Origin: Marinifilum fragile JCM 15579
GTDB lineage: Bacteria; Bacteroidota; Bacteroidia; Bacteroidales; Marinifilaceae
Direction: 5' to 3'
NCBI RefSeq assembly: GCF_001310955.1
Contig: NZ_BAZX01000002.1
Coordinates: 266,581-330,580, forward strand
DNA: 64,000 nt
Every line of letters starts with the position of its first letter. Position 1 is the stretch's first letter. Shown here piece by piece: positions 46,228 to 56,942 of the stretch. A model generated the notes under the pieces. The model worked only from the letters and a program-made list of their open reading frames with translations, was not told the origin of the DNA and searched no databases. The translations under genes were made by a program, and so were the position numbers.

Positions 46228-48102
46228 TTATTCCCGAAGAATATATTCATCAATCAATTCCAATGTATCGGGGTTCTTAACACGAACTTTAATTTTATTT
46301 CCATCAACATCAATCAGCACCAGAGCATTCTGCGTAGAAAAGTTTCGAACATTTTCCGACCATGGTGTTTTTTCCTGTGCATAATAGGGAGCTCCAGCTG
46401 CACCATTGTTTATCTGGTAGAAAGTTCTGTTTAATTCCAGCTTTTCGTGCGGATACTCCTGGGGATATTTTAGCATTTTGTTGGTAATGGTAAGCAGGTT
46501 GTAATTGTGTTCATCGCCACTTAGGATAGCCACCGTTTTTTTACTCTGGTTAACGATGAGGTCAAGCAATTCATCACGCCTTTCGATGATTCCTTTCTTA
46601 TAAAACTGTCCGTTCACAACTGCTCTAAAGTTGTTGTTGCCATCATACCACATATCATCTTTTACATGTCCGCCATTGGGAAAGAAAGGAGTGTGAATGG
46701 AGATAAAAACATGGTCGATATCTTTATTTTTTTCCAACTGCTTTAGCGTTTTTTGAAGCCATATCATTTGATTATCCATAATAAAAGCATGGAGATTACC
46801 ACCAGTGGTGGGTATGCCACTTGGAGTGTAAAAATAATCCGAGTTTAGAACAACTACAGCCACATTGTCATAGGCATACCAGAATACACTTTCCTTGTAG
46901 GAAGGAAAATCTATTGTATTGGAGTTGGGATCATATTTTGAGTTGTCTTCGCTTCGTGGGCCATTTTCGGGCAGTGTAAAATTATCTTGAAACAAAGATT
47001 CACTTGAATCATCTTTAAAAGGGAAATGATCGATGGCATGATAAGTGCCTGCCTCGGTATCGTTAAAAACAAAATTATAGGCTTCGTGATTTCCAAAACC
47101 CGGAACAAAAGGAATGTAATGCCACCAGGGTTCTACTGCATGTTTCCAGTTTGCATATTGCAGGTTCATGCGTTCTCGGCTGGTGTCGTAGCCATTGATT
47201 AAATCGCCTGTAAACTGAACAAACTTGGCATTTTCGGACATGGCCAAAGCTGCAATCTTTTTCATGATGTAAGCATTGGTGCCAAAAATGTTTCGCTCGC
47301 CACCGCCGTTTCCAGCGCGAGAATCACTGCCATAGGCAAAAGTAAAAGCTTTTCTGCTTCCCGGATTAGGAGCAGTTTCAAAGCTAAAGTCATATTTAAA
47401 ATCACCCACCGAAACGGTATAGGTATACTTTCGAGAGGCTTGTAAATCATTAACCTTTATTTCATGATATTTAGCTGGCCTCTTGTTTTTATATGTCTTT
47501 CCATCGATTTGAATGCCTGCCTCAACCTCTTCCGAAGTAGTAAAAGATATTACCGCACCTTTGTGCGAAAGTTGATTGATAAAAGGGCCTTCAACTATGG
47601 TGGGTTCTGTTTTAAACATTTCGTCGGAGTAGGTAAAAGCCATTCTGCCATCGTAAAACATATCGCCTTTGTCGTTTACGATACGATAGCCAATCACACC
47701 TTTTCCTGTCTTCTCCCAATCGATCATATCATATTTGCCCGATAAAAATCTTTTAATTGGGATATGACAAATGCCAATATTTATGGACGAACTCTCACGA
47801 AAATAAACCGGTTGCGGATGTTTGCCATCATTGTAATTGATAAATCCGTAATAAAGAGTACCATTCAGTTCCGGAAATTTAAAATCAAAGCTTAATCCTT
47901 CCTTTGTTCCGATGGCAGCCGCATATAAATCTTCAAATTTGAATTGATCATTTTCTTTTAAGGCATAAATTCTTCTGTTTTCCATTTGAAGAAATACGCC
48001 ATTTTCATCGGAGCCGATATTACTATAAACAGCTGGAATCTCCTGAGCAAGGCCAAAGGAGAATGTTGCCAGAAGTAAGGCAATGGTATTCAGAATCTTC
48101 AT
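46228..48102 (-). CDS. Secreted metallophosphoesterase, purple-acid-phosphatase-like
   Basis: The 624-residue protein has a signal peptide (1-19, ending GLAQ), an N-terminal beta region, a fibronectin-III-like domain (about 180-260) and a metallophosphoesterase domain. The metal ligands are in YGSDSRAG, FTGDLINGYD, GFGNHEAYN, SIHTPFFPNGG and SGDEHNYN. The Fn-III plus phosphatase layout is that of purple acid phosphatases, suggesting extracellular phosphate-ester hydrolysis. Together with the secreted nucleases and the PAP2 enzyme this fits phosphorus scavenging, by inference. Confidence 0.9.
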   Translation of the reverse strand: MKILNTIALLLATFSFGLAQEIPAVYSNIGSDENGVFLQMENRRIYALKENDQFKFEDLYAAAIGTKEGLSFDFKFPELNGTLYYGFINYNDGKHPQPVYFRESSSINIGICHIPIKRFLSGKYDMIDWEKTGKGVIGYRIVNDKGDMFYDGRMAFTYSDEMFKTEPTIVEGPFINQLSHKGAVISFTTSEEVEAGIQIDGKTYKNKRPAKYHEIKVNDLQASRKYTYTVSVGDFKYDFSFETAPNPGSRKAFTFAYGSDSRAGNGGGERNIFGTNAYIMKKIAALAMSENAKFVQFTGDLINGYDTSRERMNLQYANWKHAVEPWWHYIPFVPGFGNHEAYNFVFNDTEAGTYHAIDHFPFKDDSSESLFQDNFTLPENGPRSEDNSKYDPNSNTIDFPSYKESVFWYAYDNVAVVVLNSDYFYTPSGIPTTGGNLHAFIMDNQMIWLQKTLKQLEKNKDIDHVFISIHTPFFPNGGHVKDDMWYDGNNNFRAVVNGQFYKKGIIERRDELLDLIVNQSKKTVAILSGDEHNYNLLTITNKMLKYPQEYPHEKLELNRTFYQINNGAAGAPYYAQEKTPWSENVRNFSTQNALVLIDVDGNKIKVRVKNPDTLELIDEYILRE

Positions 48103-48180
48103 GTTGTATGCTTATTTAAAATGATTCTATTAAAGATACAACATGATCAATTCAATGTGAAAATTATTTTTTGGATGATT

Positions 48181-48215
48181 TAAAAAAGCGAACCCCAAAC
48201 ATTCTTGAGATTCGC
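48181..48215 (-). terminator. Terminator of the ceramide-type operon; left copy of a 28-bp repeat
   Basis: On the minus strand an imperfect 11-bp stem (GCGAATCTCAA with TTGGGGTTCGC) is followed by six T. The same 28 bases occur unchanged at 57194-57221. It ends the transcript of the DUF4833 gene. Confidence 0.8.
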
Positions 48216-48316
48216 TTTCATATGAAATTAGGTATAAATATTAATCCAAGTTTGCATAAGATCGTTTTTCAATTTTTTTATTTACAATGTTACTTTTTGA
48301 TTACAGTTTAATTCGA

Positions 48317-48844
48317 TCAATCAATATAAATATGTTCTTTTTTGAGCTTATCACTGTTGGGAAGGTTTGTGTACACTTCCAGCAAATCAACTTTGGTCCA
48401 GAGACCTGCATTGTTGGCATGTATAAAGATGTGATCGAGAGAGACCTCTTCCTGGTTTTTGCTCTGGAAAAAGACCTTTGCCTTGAAAGGAGCCACCTGC
48501 TTTAGTATCAGTTTTAAGTTTTTGTAGGATACCAAATGAATATCGTACTCGTTGGAGCAGTTTTCTCTTGCCTTGTGTTTCACTCCATAGGCAAAGCTGT
48601 TCTCCATTCTTGTCAAAGGTTCTGTTTGCCCGTTTTTCTCATATAAAATCCAGTAGGCCAGAATGGGTTCTTCCTCATTTAGTTGCCCATTGTCCTTGAA
48701 ATTAGCTTCATAAACAACTGTGTTGGTGTTGTGGGTGCGTTGAATATAGAACAGGTGATGCTCCTTTTTGTCAGGGATAGGATAGTCTGCGACTTCCCCC
48801 TTACAAAAGGGGAGTATGCTCAGAAAGATCAATAGTACATTCAT
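48317..48844 (-). CDS. DUF4833 secreted protein
   Basis: The 175-residue protein, started at 48844, has a signal peptide (about 1-17) and the DUF4833 features HLFYIQRTHNTNTVVYEANF, EEPILAYWILYEKNGQTEPL and NSFAYGVKH. Its ATG overlaps the TGA of the epimerase gene by four bases (ATGA), so it is cotranslated. DUF4833 is a periplasmic family of unknown function in Bacteroidota; its place here suggests a role in sphingolipid handling, which is inference only. Confidence 0.88.
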   Translation of the reverse strand: MNVLLIFLSILPFCKGEVADYPIPDKKEHHLFYIQRTHNTNTVVYEANFKDNGQLNEEEPILAYWILYEKNGQTEPLTRMENSFAYGVKHKARENCSNEYDIHLVSYKNLKLILKQVAPFKAKVFFQSKNQEEVSLDHIFIHANNAGLWTKVDLLEVYTNLPNSDKLKKEHIYID

Positions 48845-49839
48845 AGTTGCTTGTTTTTTTTGTACCACTGAATACTTGATGCAATGCCCGTTTCCAAATC
48901 GTATTGTGGTGTAAAGTTGAAAACCTCCAGCGTTTCCCGGGAGTTGCAGGCCCAGTTCATGCTGATCAGTTCCTTGTATTTGTCACTGTTAAGCAAGGAG
49001 GTTTTGCGCCTTGTGTGAGCTATCTTTTCCGAGATAAAAGAGATGCCCCACAACAGTGGCTTTGGTATGACAAGGGGGAAGGTCCATTTTCCCAGTGTCT
49101 TCTTGCTGATTTTCGACAATTGTCGGCAGGTGTAGGTTTCCCCATCCGATACAAAGAAACTTCTATTGCTTACCGAACTGTTCGTTGATTGAATGAGCAA
49201 ACGGGCAAGGTCTTTCACATAGATGAAGGAGAGCTGCTGCTTGGGACTGCTTATGTAGGGCTCAAGATGCTTTTGGATTGCCTTGAACAGGGACAGGAAA
49301 TCCTTATCCCTGGGGCCATACACAGCCGTTGGCCTGAATATCAGGTAAGGCACTTCCTGCTGTTTTTTCAGATATTGCTCTACTCGTAGCTTACTTCTGC
49401 CGTAATGCGTAATGGGAGCAGGCTGATCAGATGGTTCAATGGGAAGCATACTTTGTGCATCTCCCGGACCCATGGCAGCCAGGCTACTCATTAATATAAA
49501 TTTCTTGGGGGCAAACTTAGCTTCCACCAACGATTCCAGTAGATTCTGAGTATATTGATTATTGATTCGGTCAAAATCAGAGGGCTCCACGACTTGCGTG
49601 GCTCCGGCGTTGTGAATCACATAATCGAAAGCGGGAATATCCAGCTTTTTCCACTCCTGCTTTAGTTTTTTACGGTCGGAAAGATCCAGCCTCAAAATGT
49701 GAGACCGATCCACATCCAGGTATTTCAAATTACTATTGCTACGCACCCCGGCATAAACTTCATGCTTTTGCCTGAGGGCTTCTTCTACCAGGAAACTCCC
49801 AATAAATCCATTTGCTCCGGTGATAAGTATTCTGCTCAT
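48841..49839 (-). CDS. cerR: NAD-dependent epimerase/dehydratase, probable ceramide reductase CerR
   Basis: From the ATG at 49839 the 332-residue protein is an extended SDR: Rossmann ILITGANGFIGSFL at the N-terminus, VIHNAGATQVV, and the catalytic YGRSK. A 32-residue longer frame upstream overlaps the previous gene and is rejected. Its neighbours are a serine palmitoyltransferase-like and an N-acyltransferase-like gene, the same trio as in the described bacterial ceramide pathway (spt, cerR, bcerS), in which CerR reduces the keto-ceramide. The role is inferred from family and order. This gene is intact. Confidence 0.72.
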   Translation of the reverse strand: MSRILITGANGFIGSFLVEEALRQKHEVYAGVRSNSNLKYLDVDRSHILRLDLSDRKKLKQEWKKLDIPAFDYVIHNAGATQVVEPSDFDRINNQYTQNLLESLVEAKFAPKKFILMSSLAAMGPGDAQSMLPIEPSDQPAPITHYGRSKLRVEQYLKKQQEVPYLIFRPTAVYGPRDKDFLSLFKAIQKHLEPYISSPKQQLSFIYVKDLARLLIQSTNSSVSNRSFFVSDGETYTCRQLSKISKKTLGKWTFPLVIPKPLLWGISFISEKIAHTRRKTSLLNSDKYKELISMNWACNSRETLEVFNFTPQYDLETGIASSIQWYKKNKQL

Positions 49840-49840
49840 C

Positions 49841-50961
49841 CTATAATTGTTTGGAGTAACACCTGCGTCTTTTGTGTTGCCTGTTTGGGGTGAATCGCCA
49901 CATGGCTTGCACCTTCTTGTTATCCTCCAGTTCAATATTGCTCTCGGCGGTATAGATTCCCATGCGGGCAGCGCCGCTGATAATGTCGCTCATGATAATG
50001 GCATTAACTCCCTTGTTTTGGTACTGCTCATCCACTGCAATCAGGTAAAGGTCTACGCGGTCGTTTTTATTCACCGCCTTTAGCAGGTGCAGTGCGCCAA
50101 AAGGAAACAGCTTGCCCTTTGCCTTTTGCAAGGCCTTTGTGAAGGAAGGCATGGCGATGCCAACACCAATTAGTTTTCCAGTTTCGTCGCCTACCAAACT
50201 GATCAGATTCATGTTGATGAAACTCAAGTACGACTTGGTGTAATAATCCATTTGCTCCTTGGTCAGGGGGATGAATCCATAAAGATCCTTGTAGCACTCA
50301 TTAATCAGCTTGAAAATTTCCGGGGCAATCTTCTTCACCTCCCTGGAACCTTTGGGTTTGATGCTGACCAACTTGTTTCTTTCCTTGCATCTTTGGGCAA
50401 GAGACTCCATTTTTCCGGCAATGGCATCGTTGGTTTGGATCTCATATTCCACCCAATCGGTACTTTTTTCGAAGGCTAAGTTTTCAATGTGCTTCTCGTA
50501 ATACGGGTAGTTGTATTGAGTGGCCAAAGTGCCTTCACAGGCAAATCCTTCAATCAGCAAGCCTTGACGATCCATATCTGTAAAGCCCATGGGGCCATGC
50601 AATACTTCCGCATCATTTTGCTTCAACCACTCAATGGCGGTTTTCATTAGGGCAGCCGAAACTCGCTGGTCGTCGGTAAAATCGAACCAGCCAAAACGGC
50701 CTATCTTCTGATCCAGCTTCTCTTGCTCTTTTCGGTTGATGATGCTGCAATGCGCCCCACAACTTGATTGTTCCGGTAAGCCAGCCAGTATTTGCCCTTG
50801 CAAAAAGCCAGTGCCGGATTTTTACTTTTTTTCAGGGTATGCGATTCGTCAAGATGAATGGGAAAGGCAACCTGCTTATTGTTTTTGTATAGGGTCGTGT
50901 AAAAACGAATGAACTGCTTCATCTCAGCAGCCGTTTTCACCTCTTTTATTTCTAGTGACAT
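49841..50961 (-). pseudogene. bcerS: GNAT-like N-acyltransferase, probable bacterial ceramide synthase; frame broken
   Basis: The protein reads MSLEIKEVKTAAEMKQF from 50961 to RIAA, then continues in another frame as IINRKEQEKLDQKIGRFGWF, losing one base at about 50743. Joined, it gives about 372 residues with a GNAT-like fold split into two halves (second half with LIGVGIAMPS and QNKGVNAIIM). It overlaps the 3' end of the serine palmitoyltransferase gene by 10 bases and is followed after 1 base by the epimerase gene. Family and position fit the bacterial ceramide synthase that acylates the sphingoid base. No functional proof exists. Confidence 0.65.
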
Positions 50962-52159
50962 AGGCTTTCCTTCGGGACATATGATTTTACAACTTGACTA
51001 ATAATCTCAATGGCATGCTCAATTTGCTCTTTGCTGTGAGCTGCTGTCAGAGAAAAACGCAATAGCGCATCATTCTCTTTCACCCCTGGAGCCACCACCG
51101 GATTGACATAGATTCCTTTATCCAGTAATTTTCTGGCTACGCGGAAAGTAAGAATGCTGTCGCGAATATAGATTGGAATAATTGGTGTTTCGGCAAGACC
51201 AATATCCAGGTTGTGTTCCCTCATCAGGCGTAACGCATAGCGGGTATTTTCCCATAACCTTTGGCGAAAGGAGTCGTCTGATTTGATGAGGCGCAGTGAT
51301 GCCAACACACTGGCCGTTGAAGCTGGCGGCAAGCTGGCACTGAACATGTAGGAGCGGGAGGCGTGGTTCAAATAGTCAATCACATCTTTATTACCGGCAA
51401 CAAAACCACCCACCGAAGCCATCGACTTGCTAAAAGTTCCTCCTATCAGATCAACCTGGTCGGTGATGCCGTAGTGCGAGGCAGTACCGGCTCCATGATT
51501 TCCCAATACTCCAATGGCATGGGCACAATCCACAAAAGTGAAGGCATTGTGTTTATTTGCTTCCATTACAATTCTGTCCAGCTTGGCAATATCTCCATCC
51601 ATGGAAAAAATACCATCGGTGACAATAAGTTTTACCCCCGCAGAGTTTTTTACTCTGTTCAGTTTTCTGCCCAAATCAAAAATATCATTGTGTTTGTATT
51701 TGATACGCTGGGCCAGGCTCATTCTGCAGCCATCAATAATTGAGGCATGGTTTAGCTCATCAATAAAAATATGATCCCCTTTCCCAGCCATGGCCGGAAG
51801 TACACCCGTATTCACCTGGAATCCTGTAGGAAGATGATGACTGCTTCCTTGCCCAGGAAATCTTTCAGTTCATCTTCCAATTCGTGGTGTAAATCCAGGG
51901 TTCCGTTCATGAATCGGCTCCCGGTACAGGAGGTGCCGTATTTGTTGATGGCCGCTTTGGCCGCTTCTTTAATTTTTGGATGATTGTTCAGTCCCAGATA
52001 GTTGTTCGAGCCAAACATCAATACCTCATGGCCTTCGATAATGGCTGTATCGGATTGAGGTGATGAAATGGGACGAAAAAAGGGATACATGTTGGTTTCA
52101 CGTAATAGTTTGGCCTGAATGACCAAATTACTGTTTTTAACGAAATCGTACTTACTCAT
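50952..52159 (-). pseudogene. spt: Serine palmitoyltransferase; frame broken
   Basis: The two frames [12 protein letters not shown]... (52159 to 51812) and ...[11 protein letters not shown] (ending 50952) join to about 400 residues if one T is restored near 51830 ([10 protein letters not shown]). Motifs match bacterial serine palmitoyltransferase rather than Kbl or Bio[47 protein letters not shown], and TFSKSMASVGGF with the PLP lysine. This enzyme condenses serine with an acyl thioester, the first step of sphingolipid synthesis. Its ATG overlaps the stop of the preceding gene by four bases. Confidence 0.78.
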
Positions 52160-54034
52160 GACTTATTATTTTGGTTTATTAGACGAAGGTGGGCGTGTAA
52201 CAAGGACAGCATGTCACCTACTACTTTAGGGTTCAAATTTTTGATATCGTGTTTCTGATAAGGGTCTGCTTCTATTTGATAAAGAGCCTTACATTTCTTA
52301 CCATCGTAGAGCAGTAGGTAATCCCCCTGAATCATTTGGTAGCACTGGTTGACAATGCTCACTGCAAATTTTGGCGAGTGCGGATCAAGCAGGTTATTCC
52401 CTGCAGATCTAAATTTTTCCTCATAGTTCAGGTAGCTGAGTACCGTAGGGAAAACATCGATTTGCTGCACCCGTTCTTCTCGTTTGCCTTTCAAATTCCT
52501 GCCTGGTGCATAAAACAGCAAGGGAATAGCAAAGGCATTTGCCGAGGTTGCATATTTCTTGTGCCAGGGAGTAATGGCATGATCGGCCGTGATGACAAAC
52601 AGGGTATTTTGATACCATGCTTTGCTGGCAGCGGTTTTAAAAAACTGGCGCAGGGCATAATCGGTATATAGCATGGTTTCATGAATGCCATTGCTTCCCT
52701 TGGGAAATTTTCCCTGGTACTCCTTTGGTACTACGTAGGGATTATGCGAGGACAGCGTGAATACCGTCGATAAAAATGGCTTCTTGCACTCGTCCAGTTT
52801 TTCGGCCATATAATGCAGGTATGGCTCGTCGAATATGCCCAGGTGCCATCAAAGTCTTTTCCGGCAGGATATTCATCCAGTCCGTAATAGTGATCTACAT
52901 CGGCAGATTGGCAAAAATCAGCAAAGCCCATGGTGGCGTTGTGCGAGCCATGAAAAAAGAAGGTTTCGTAACCTTTAGCTTTTAAACAGGAGGCTAAACT
53001 TTCTACTTTTTTACCTGCTTGGTTGGCCAGAATAAAAGGAGTCTGGTTGGCAGGGATCGAGGACAGGATGGCTGGTACAGCATCCATGCTCTTGCGTCCG
53101 TTGGCGTAGGCATGGGTGAAATATAAGCTTTTCTGCATCAGGGAATCCAAAAAGGGAGCATAACCTCTGTAGCTTCCTCCTTCCAAATCCGTATTTAAAC
53201 TCCCGAAAGTCTCCCGGGTAAAGCTTTCCAGTATGATGATGACCACATTGTCGGGTCTGAATTCTCCTGCTGATACCTTTTGCTCTTGTGGCTGAACCAC
53301 CGGAAGGTGGATGCTGAATCATCGCCGTAAGAGGAAAGTAGGGTGAAGGCCGAGTTGAGAACAATGCCGGCATCTTCCACCTGCTCCACATCGTCAAGGG
53401 CATCGCTTATTTGTAAGGACTCGCCAAAGGGATTCAAATTATTGATGCTTCCAAGGTAAGTACCCAATGCCATCAGCAACCAAACGCCGAATGCTGTTTG
53501 GTAGTCAAGTTCTCTTCTGGTCTTCTTGAGTTTCGAAAGGCTGTAGCGGAAAAACCACAGCAAGCTGCCAATCAATAGGCCTAGCAGAACAAAGGCATAC
53601 CAATAGGTAAGCAAAAATTCCCCGCCAAGCGATGACATATTGGCCTGTGTTCCCAGGTAATCGAAAATCGACCAGGTGATGCGTTTCAAAGTGTAGGGAT
53701 AGTAAAAGATATCGGCAAGATTAGCCACCAATCCCACAGTATTCACCACGGCATACAAAGCCATCAGCAGGTATTGGTACCACTTCCTTTCGCAAAAGGA
53801 AAAGGGCAATATACTCAGTAGAATAAAGGGGGCATTCAGCATGCAGACAGCTGCTATATCGTACTTGATTGCATTCACCAGATAAATGGGATAGAGGTGC
53901 CAAGAGATGTTGCAGAACAAAGCCTGGTTAAAACCAATAAACAGCAGGCGACTAAACTGAAAAAGGAGCATCAGCAAAATGAGCTGATACCCTAAAGTAG
54001 TAAATCTGGATCTTACACTTACTCGTAATTTCAT
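52156..54034 (-). pseudogene. LTA-synthase-type sulfatase-fold transferase; frame broken twice
   Basis: A five-TM N-terminal half (54034 to about 53305, starting MKLRVSVRSRF) leads into a periplasmic alkaline-phosphatase-fold domain. Two single-base losses, near 53304 and at a G-run near 52839 (TGGG where TGGGG gives TWGIFDEPY), split it into three frames. Joined it has IIILESFTRETFG, NGRKSMDAVPAIL (nucleophile Ser), FFFHGSHNATMGF, SSHNPYVVP and ITADHAITPWH, all typical of LtaS-like phosphoglycerol or phosphoethanolamine transferases. Its place upstream of spt suggests that it adds a polar headgroup to ceramide; this is inference. Confidence 0.75.
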
Positions 54035-54084
54035 GATTTGATCTTGATTGATTATTTGATGATTTATTTTAGGTGCAGACCAAA

Positions 54085-56638
54085 TTAGAAACTCACTTCT
54101 ATTCTAAACCTAAAACCATGACTGGAAGAGAACTTGTCGAAATAGGCTCCCTTGTTAATTCGGTTCACATATTCAACCCTCAGGCATTTGAAAATGTTGG
54201 TCACCCCAAAGCCCATTTCCATATAGGGTTCCTTGCCTGGTGCCTGAAGCATATTGGGAATCTTCATTACTTTGTTGTGATTTCCCAAGAGTTTTCCGTG
54301 GTAGGCCTTAAAGCTAACCACCTCCCTTAAGTTGAATTTTTTGATCAGCGGAAGCTTGTTGAAAAGAACACCGCCACCGTTCAAGCAGAGGTGAGCACTC
54401 ATGTACATATCGCTGGCAAAAGAGGAATGGTGCAGCAGGTTGAAATGGTAACGTGCCGATCCAATATCGCGTGTTCCCCGTGGCATTTGCAGCAATGGGT
54501 AAGGAACGCTTCCAAGTACTGCTCCCCCTTCAATCATCGACTTTAAAAACATGGGCCCCATGTTAAAGCGACTTTTCATCGACAGGTTCACATTGGCATA
54601 GTAGCCACTTTTCTTGCCATCTTCCACAGGCAATTTGTACTGTCCCATAAGGGTAGAGATATGGAATACCGGTTTCTGATTTCCGTAATAGATGCGTGAG
54701 AAAAAGCCCTCGTCGTAATCCTGGCCAAAGGAAAGTCTGGCATCCAGCATCACATTGTAGGTGTCGAAATGCGACAGACTTTGGTTTCCCTGCTCAAAAG
54801 CCAAATTGTAATTCGAGTAAAACCTATTCAGCTCAGGGCGCACTAATATGCCCAGACTCGTATTTATCTGGTGTTCATAGCTAAGGTCGACATGACGGTT
54901 GCGTATCAGGTAAGGATTAGGAACCTCCGAGGTAAAAGAGGAAATGATATTTCCACCCCCCTGCTGGTAAGGGTTCTCCCTGATGAACTCTACGAACTTG
55001 TTCCTGGTCAGATCAAAATAGTCGTAGTGGTAGCTGGCCGACAGGATACTTCTTTTTTTCGTAGGAAGCATCACTTTTACATTTCCGCCATAGGCCCACT
55101 CTTTGTTTTTAAATCCATAGCCCAGGTAAGCTCCTGCCATAAAATTCTTAAAAAGTTTTTCGCTGGTGCGCAACGGCAAAGTCAATCGGTGCCCTTCTAT
55201 TTCATTTTTGCGATAAAAAGAGAAGTATGGACCCAGATCCAGCTTGCCCAAATTATAATAGCCGTTCAGGGTCATGGCACTAAACTTATCAGCCACCTTA
55301 ATGAATTTATTTTCTTTCAATTGCTTGATTCCCTTGTAGGCCGACTGCTCAAAGGTGTCAAGAGGAGCCACTTCATGCCTGAAGGCTATAATTTTATTGT
55401 TGCTGGCCTCTGTATTTAGCAGTGCATAGCTCGAAGAGGGCTTTTCCGCGAGGGGAGCTAAATCATTGGTGCTGGCATCGCGATAGCAGATTAACTTTTG
55501 CACATCGAAGGTTTTCTTCTTGCGCTTGTTTCCCTCTTTCTTGTTGATGGTCAGCTTCAAGTTAATCTTCTGGGTTTTGTAGAACCACTGCTCATCAGAA
55601 AGTTTTTCGTAATTGATGTGTACCTCCAAGTCCTTCACAAAATTCAGGTTGGCCGAATTGGGCAGCGAAGCCTTTATTTCGGTCAGGGCCCAACTGCCTT
55701 CTTCTACCCAGAAATGTCCCTTAAAGGTGATGTTCTTATAGCTTTTGGGAAAGAAATTGAACTTGTAGTGCTTCACTTTGTTGCTTACAATACTATCACT
55801 TAGGTAGATATTGTAGTACATCAGGGCCGTGCTCGATATCGGGCTGGGAAATCCTCTTGTTAAAATGTCAATCTGGTTGTCGTAGAAATTGAATTCGGTG
55901 GTCACCTTCTTGTCAAGCACCGACTTGATTTGCGGGTTGACCTGCGAGAGAATCCCATCCGATTTCTGAGCCGTAATATGGCTGTTGTCTTCTTTATCTT
56001 TTCGGGCGTGCTCGCTGATGGTTTCATCCATATAGAAAGGCATCATCAGTAGAGTCGCTGCTCTTTACAAAAGCATCGGCCGATTTTCTGAATGTTTTCG
56101 ATTGCGAGGTTTTCACCCCCAGATTCGATAGGAATACCGTTGTGCGCGTGTAGTCCTTGTAGGACAGGGCTTGGTAGTTATCGGGATTATTTTTCTTCCT
56201 GTTCTTAATCACCTTTCTCAGCAGAGAGCGCTCGTATGAGTTGTCGGGCTTCACGGTAATCTCGTTCAGGGCCACCACATCCTCCTCAAGCATTACATTC
56301 AGGAATTGATTTTTATTCTCAACGCGAACCTCCTGCGACTTGTAGCCAATAAATTTAATGATGATGGTGCAAGGGAATTTCTCAATGTTCAGGTTAAAGT
56401 TCCCATCACTGTCTGACATCATGCCATTGGTGGTATTTTTTACCAGCACATTGGCAAATGGGATGCTCTCCAGGGTTTTCGAATCCTGAATTTTTCCCTT
56501 GATGTTGTTGGAAAATCCCTGGATTGAGAAAAGCAGAATTAGGGCAAGGCAAAAACATTTCAGGACATGTTTTCGGCAAATTGCCTGGTCTTCATATTTG
56601 TTTTCTTGTTGTAAATTCCTTTCTCGCATCATGTTCAC
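54085..56638 (-). pseudogene. DUF5686 outer-membrane protein with carboxypeptidase-like domain; frame broken
   Basis: The N-terminal frame (56638 to 56024) has a signal (LKCFCLALILLFSIQGFS) and a carboxypeptidase-regulatory-like domain (IKGKIQDSKTLESIPFANVL). The C-terminal frame (from 56046) is the DUF5686 barrel, ending FRIEVSF with terminal phenylalanine. They join near 56050 where one extra base, or two missing, lies between SSDS and MMPFYMDET. Joined it is about 850 residues, normal for the family. It is the first gene of the operon. DUF5686 proteins are outer-membrane and of unknown function. Confidence 0.8.
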
Positions 56639-56942
56639 TACAAATCTTTGTTCATCTTCCAGTGAAATGATCCCATTTCACTTTTTCAATACAAAGACAT
56701 CTGTCAGCCTTAGGACACGTATGCGAGCTGTAATTTTTCTTTTGTTTTAACTTTTTTTAACTGGTTTCTGATATCATAGAACTCCTGGTTTTGATTGATA
56801 TAGAGCGATATGTGGTTCTCCATTCTATCTTTCCTTTTGTCCTCCTATATTACCATGTTGGTTGTATTATTTTAACCACCGAGGTGCACAGAGTTTCACA
56901 GAGAATATCACGGTGCTCTGCACCTGTTTTTTCATTGAATCA

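Noticed and set aside
48904..55803. Many plus-strand open frames across the ceramide-type operon
   Set aside because: They run opposite to motif-rich minus-strand genes, have no recognisable domains and lack ribosome sites; the higher GC content simply leaves more antisense frames open.
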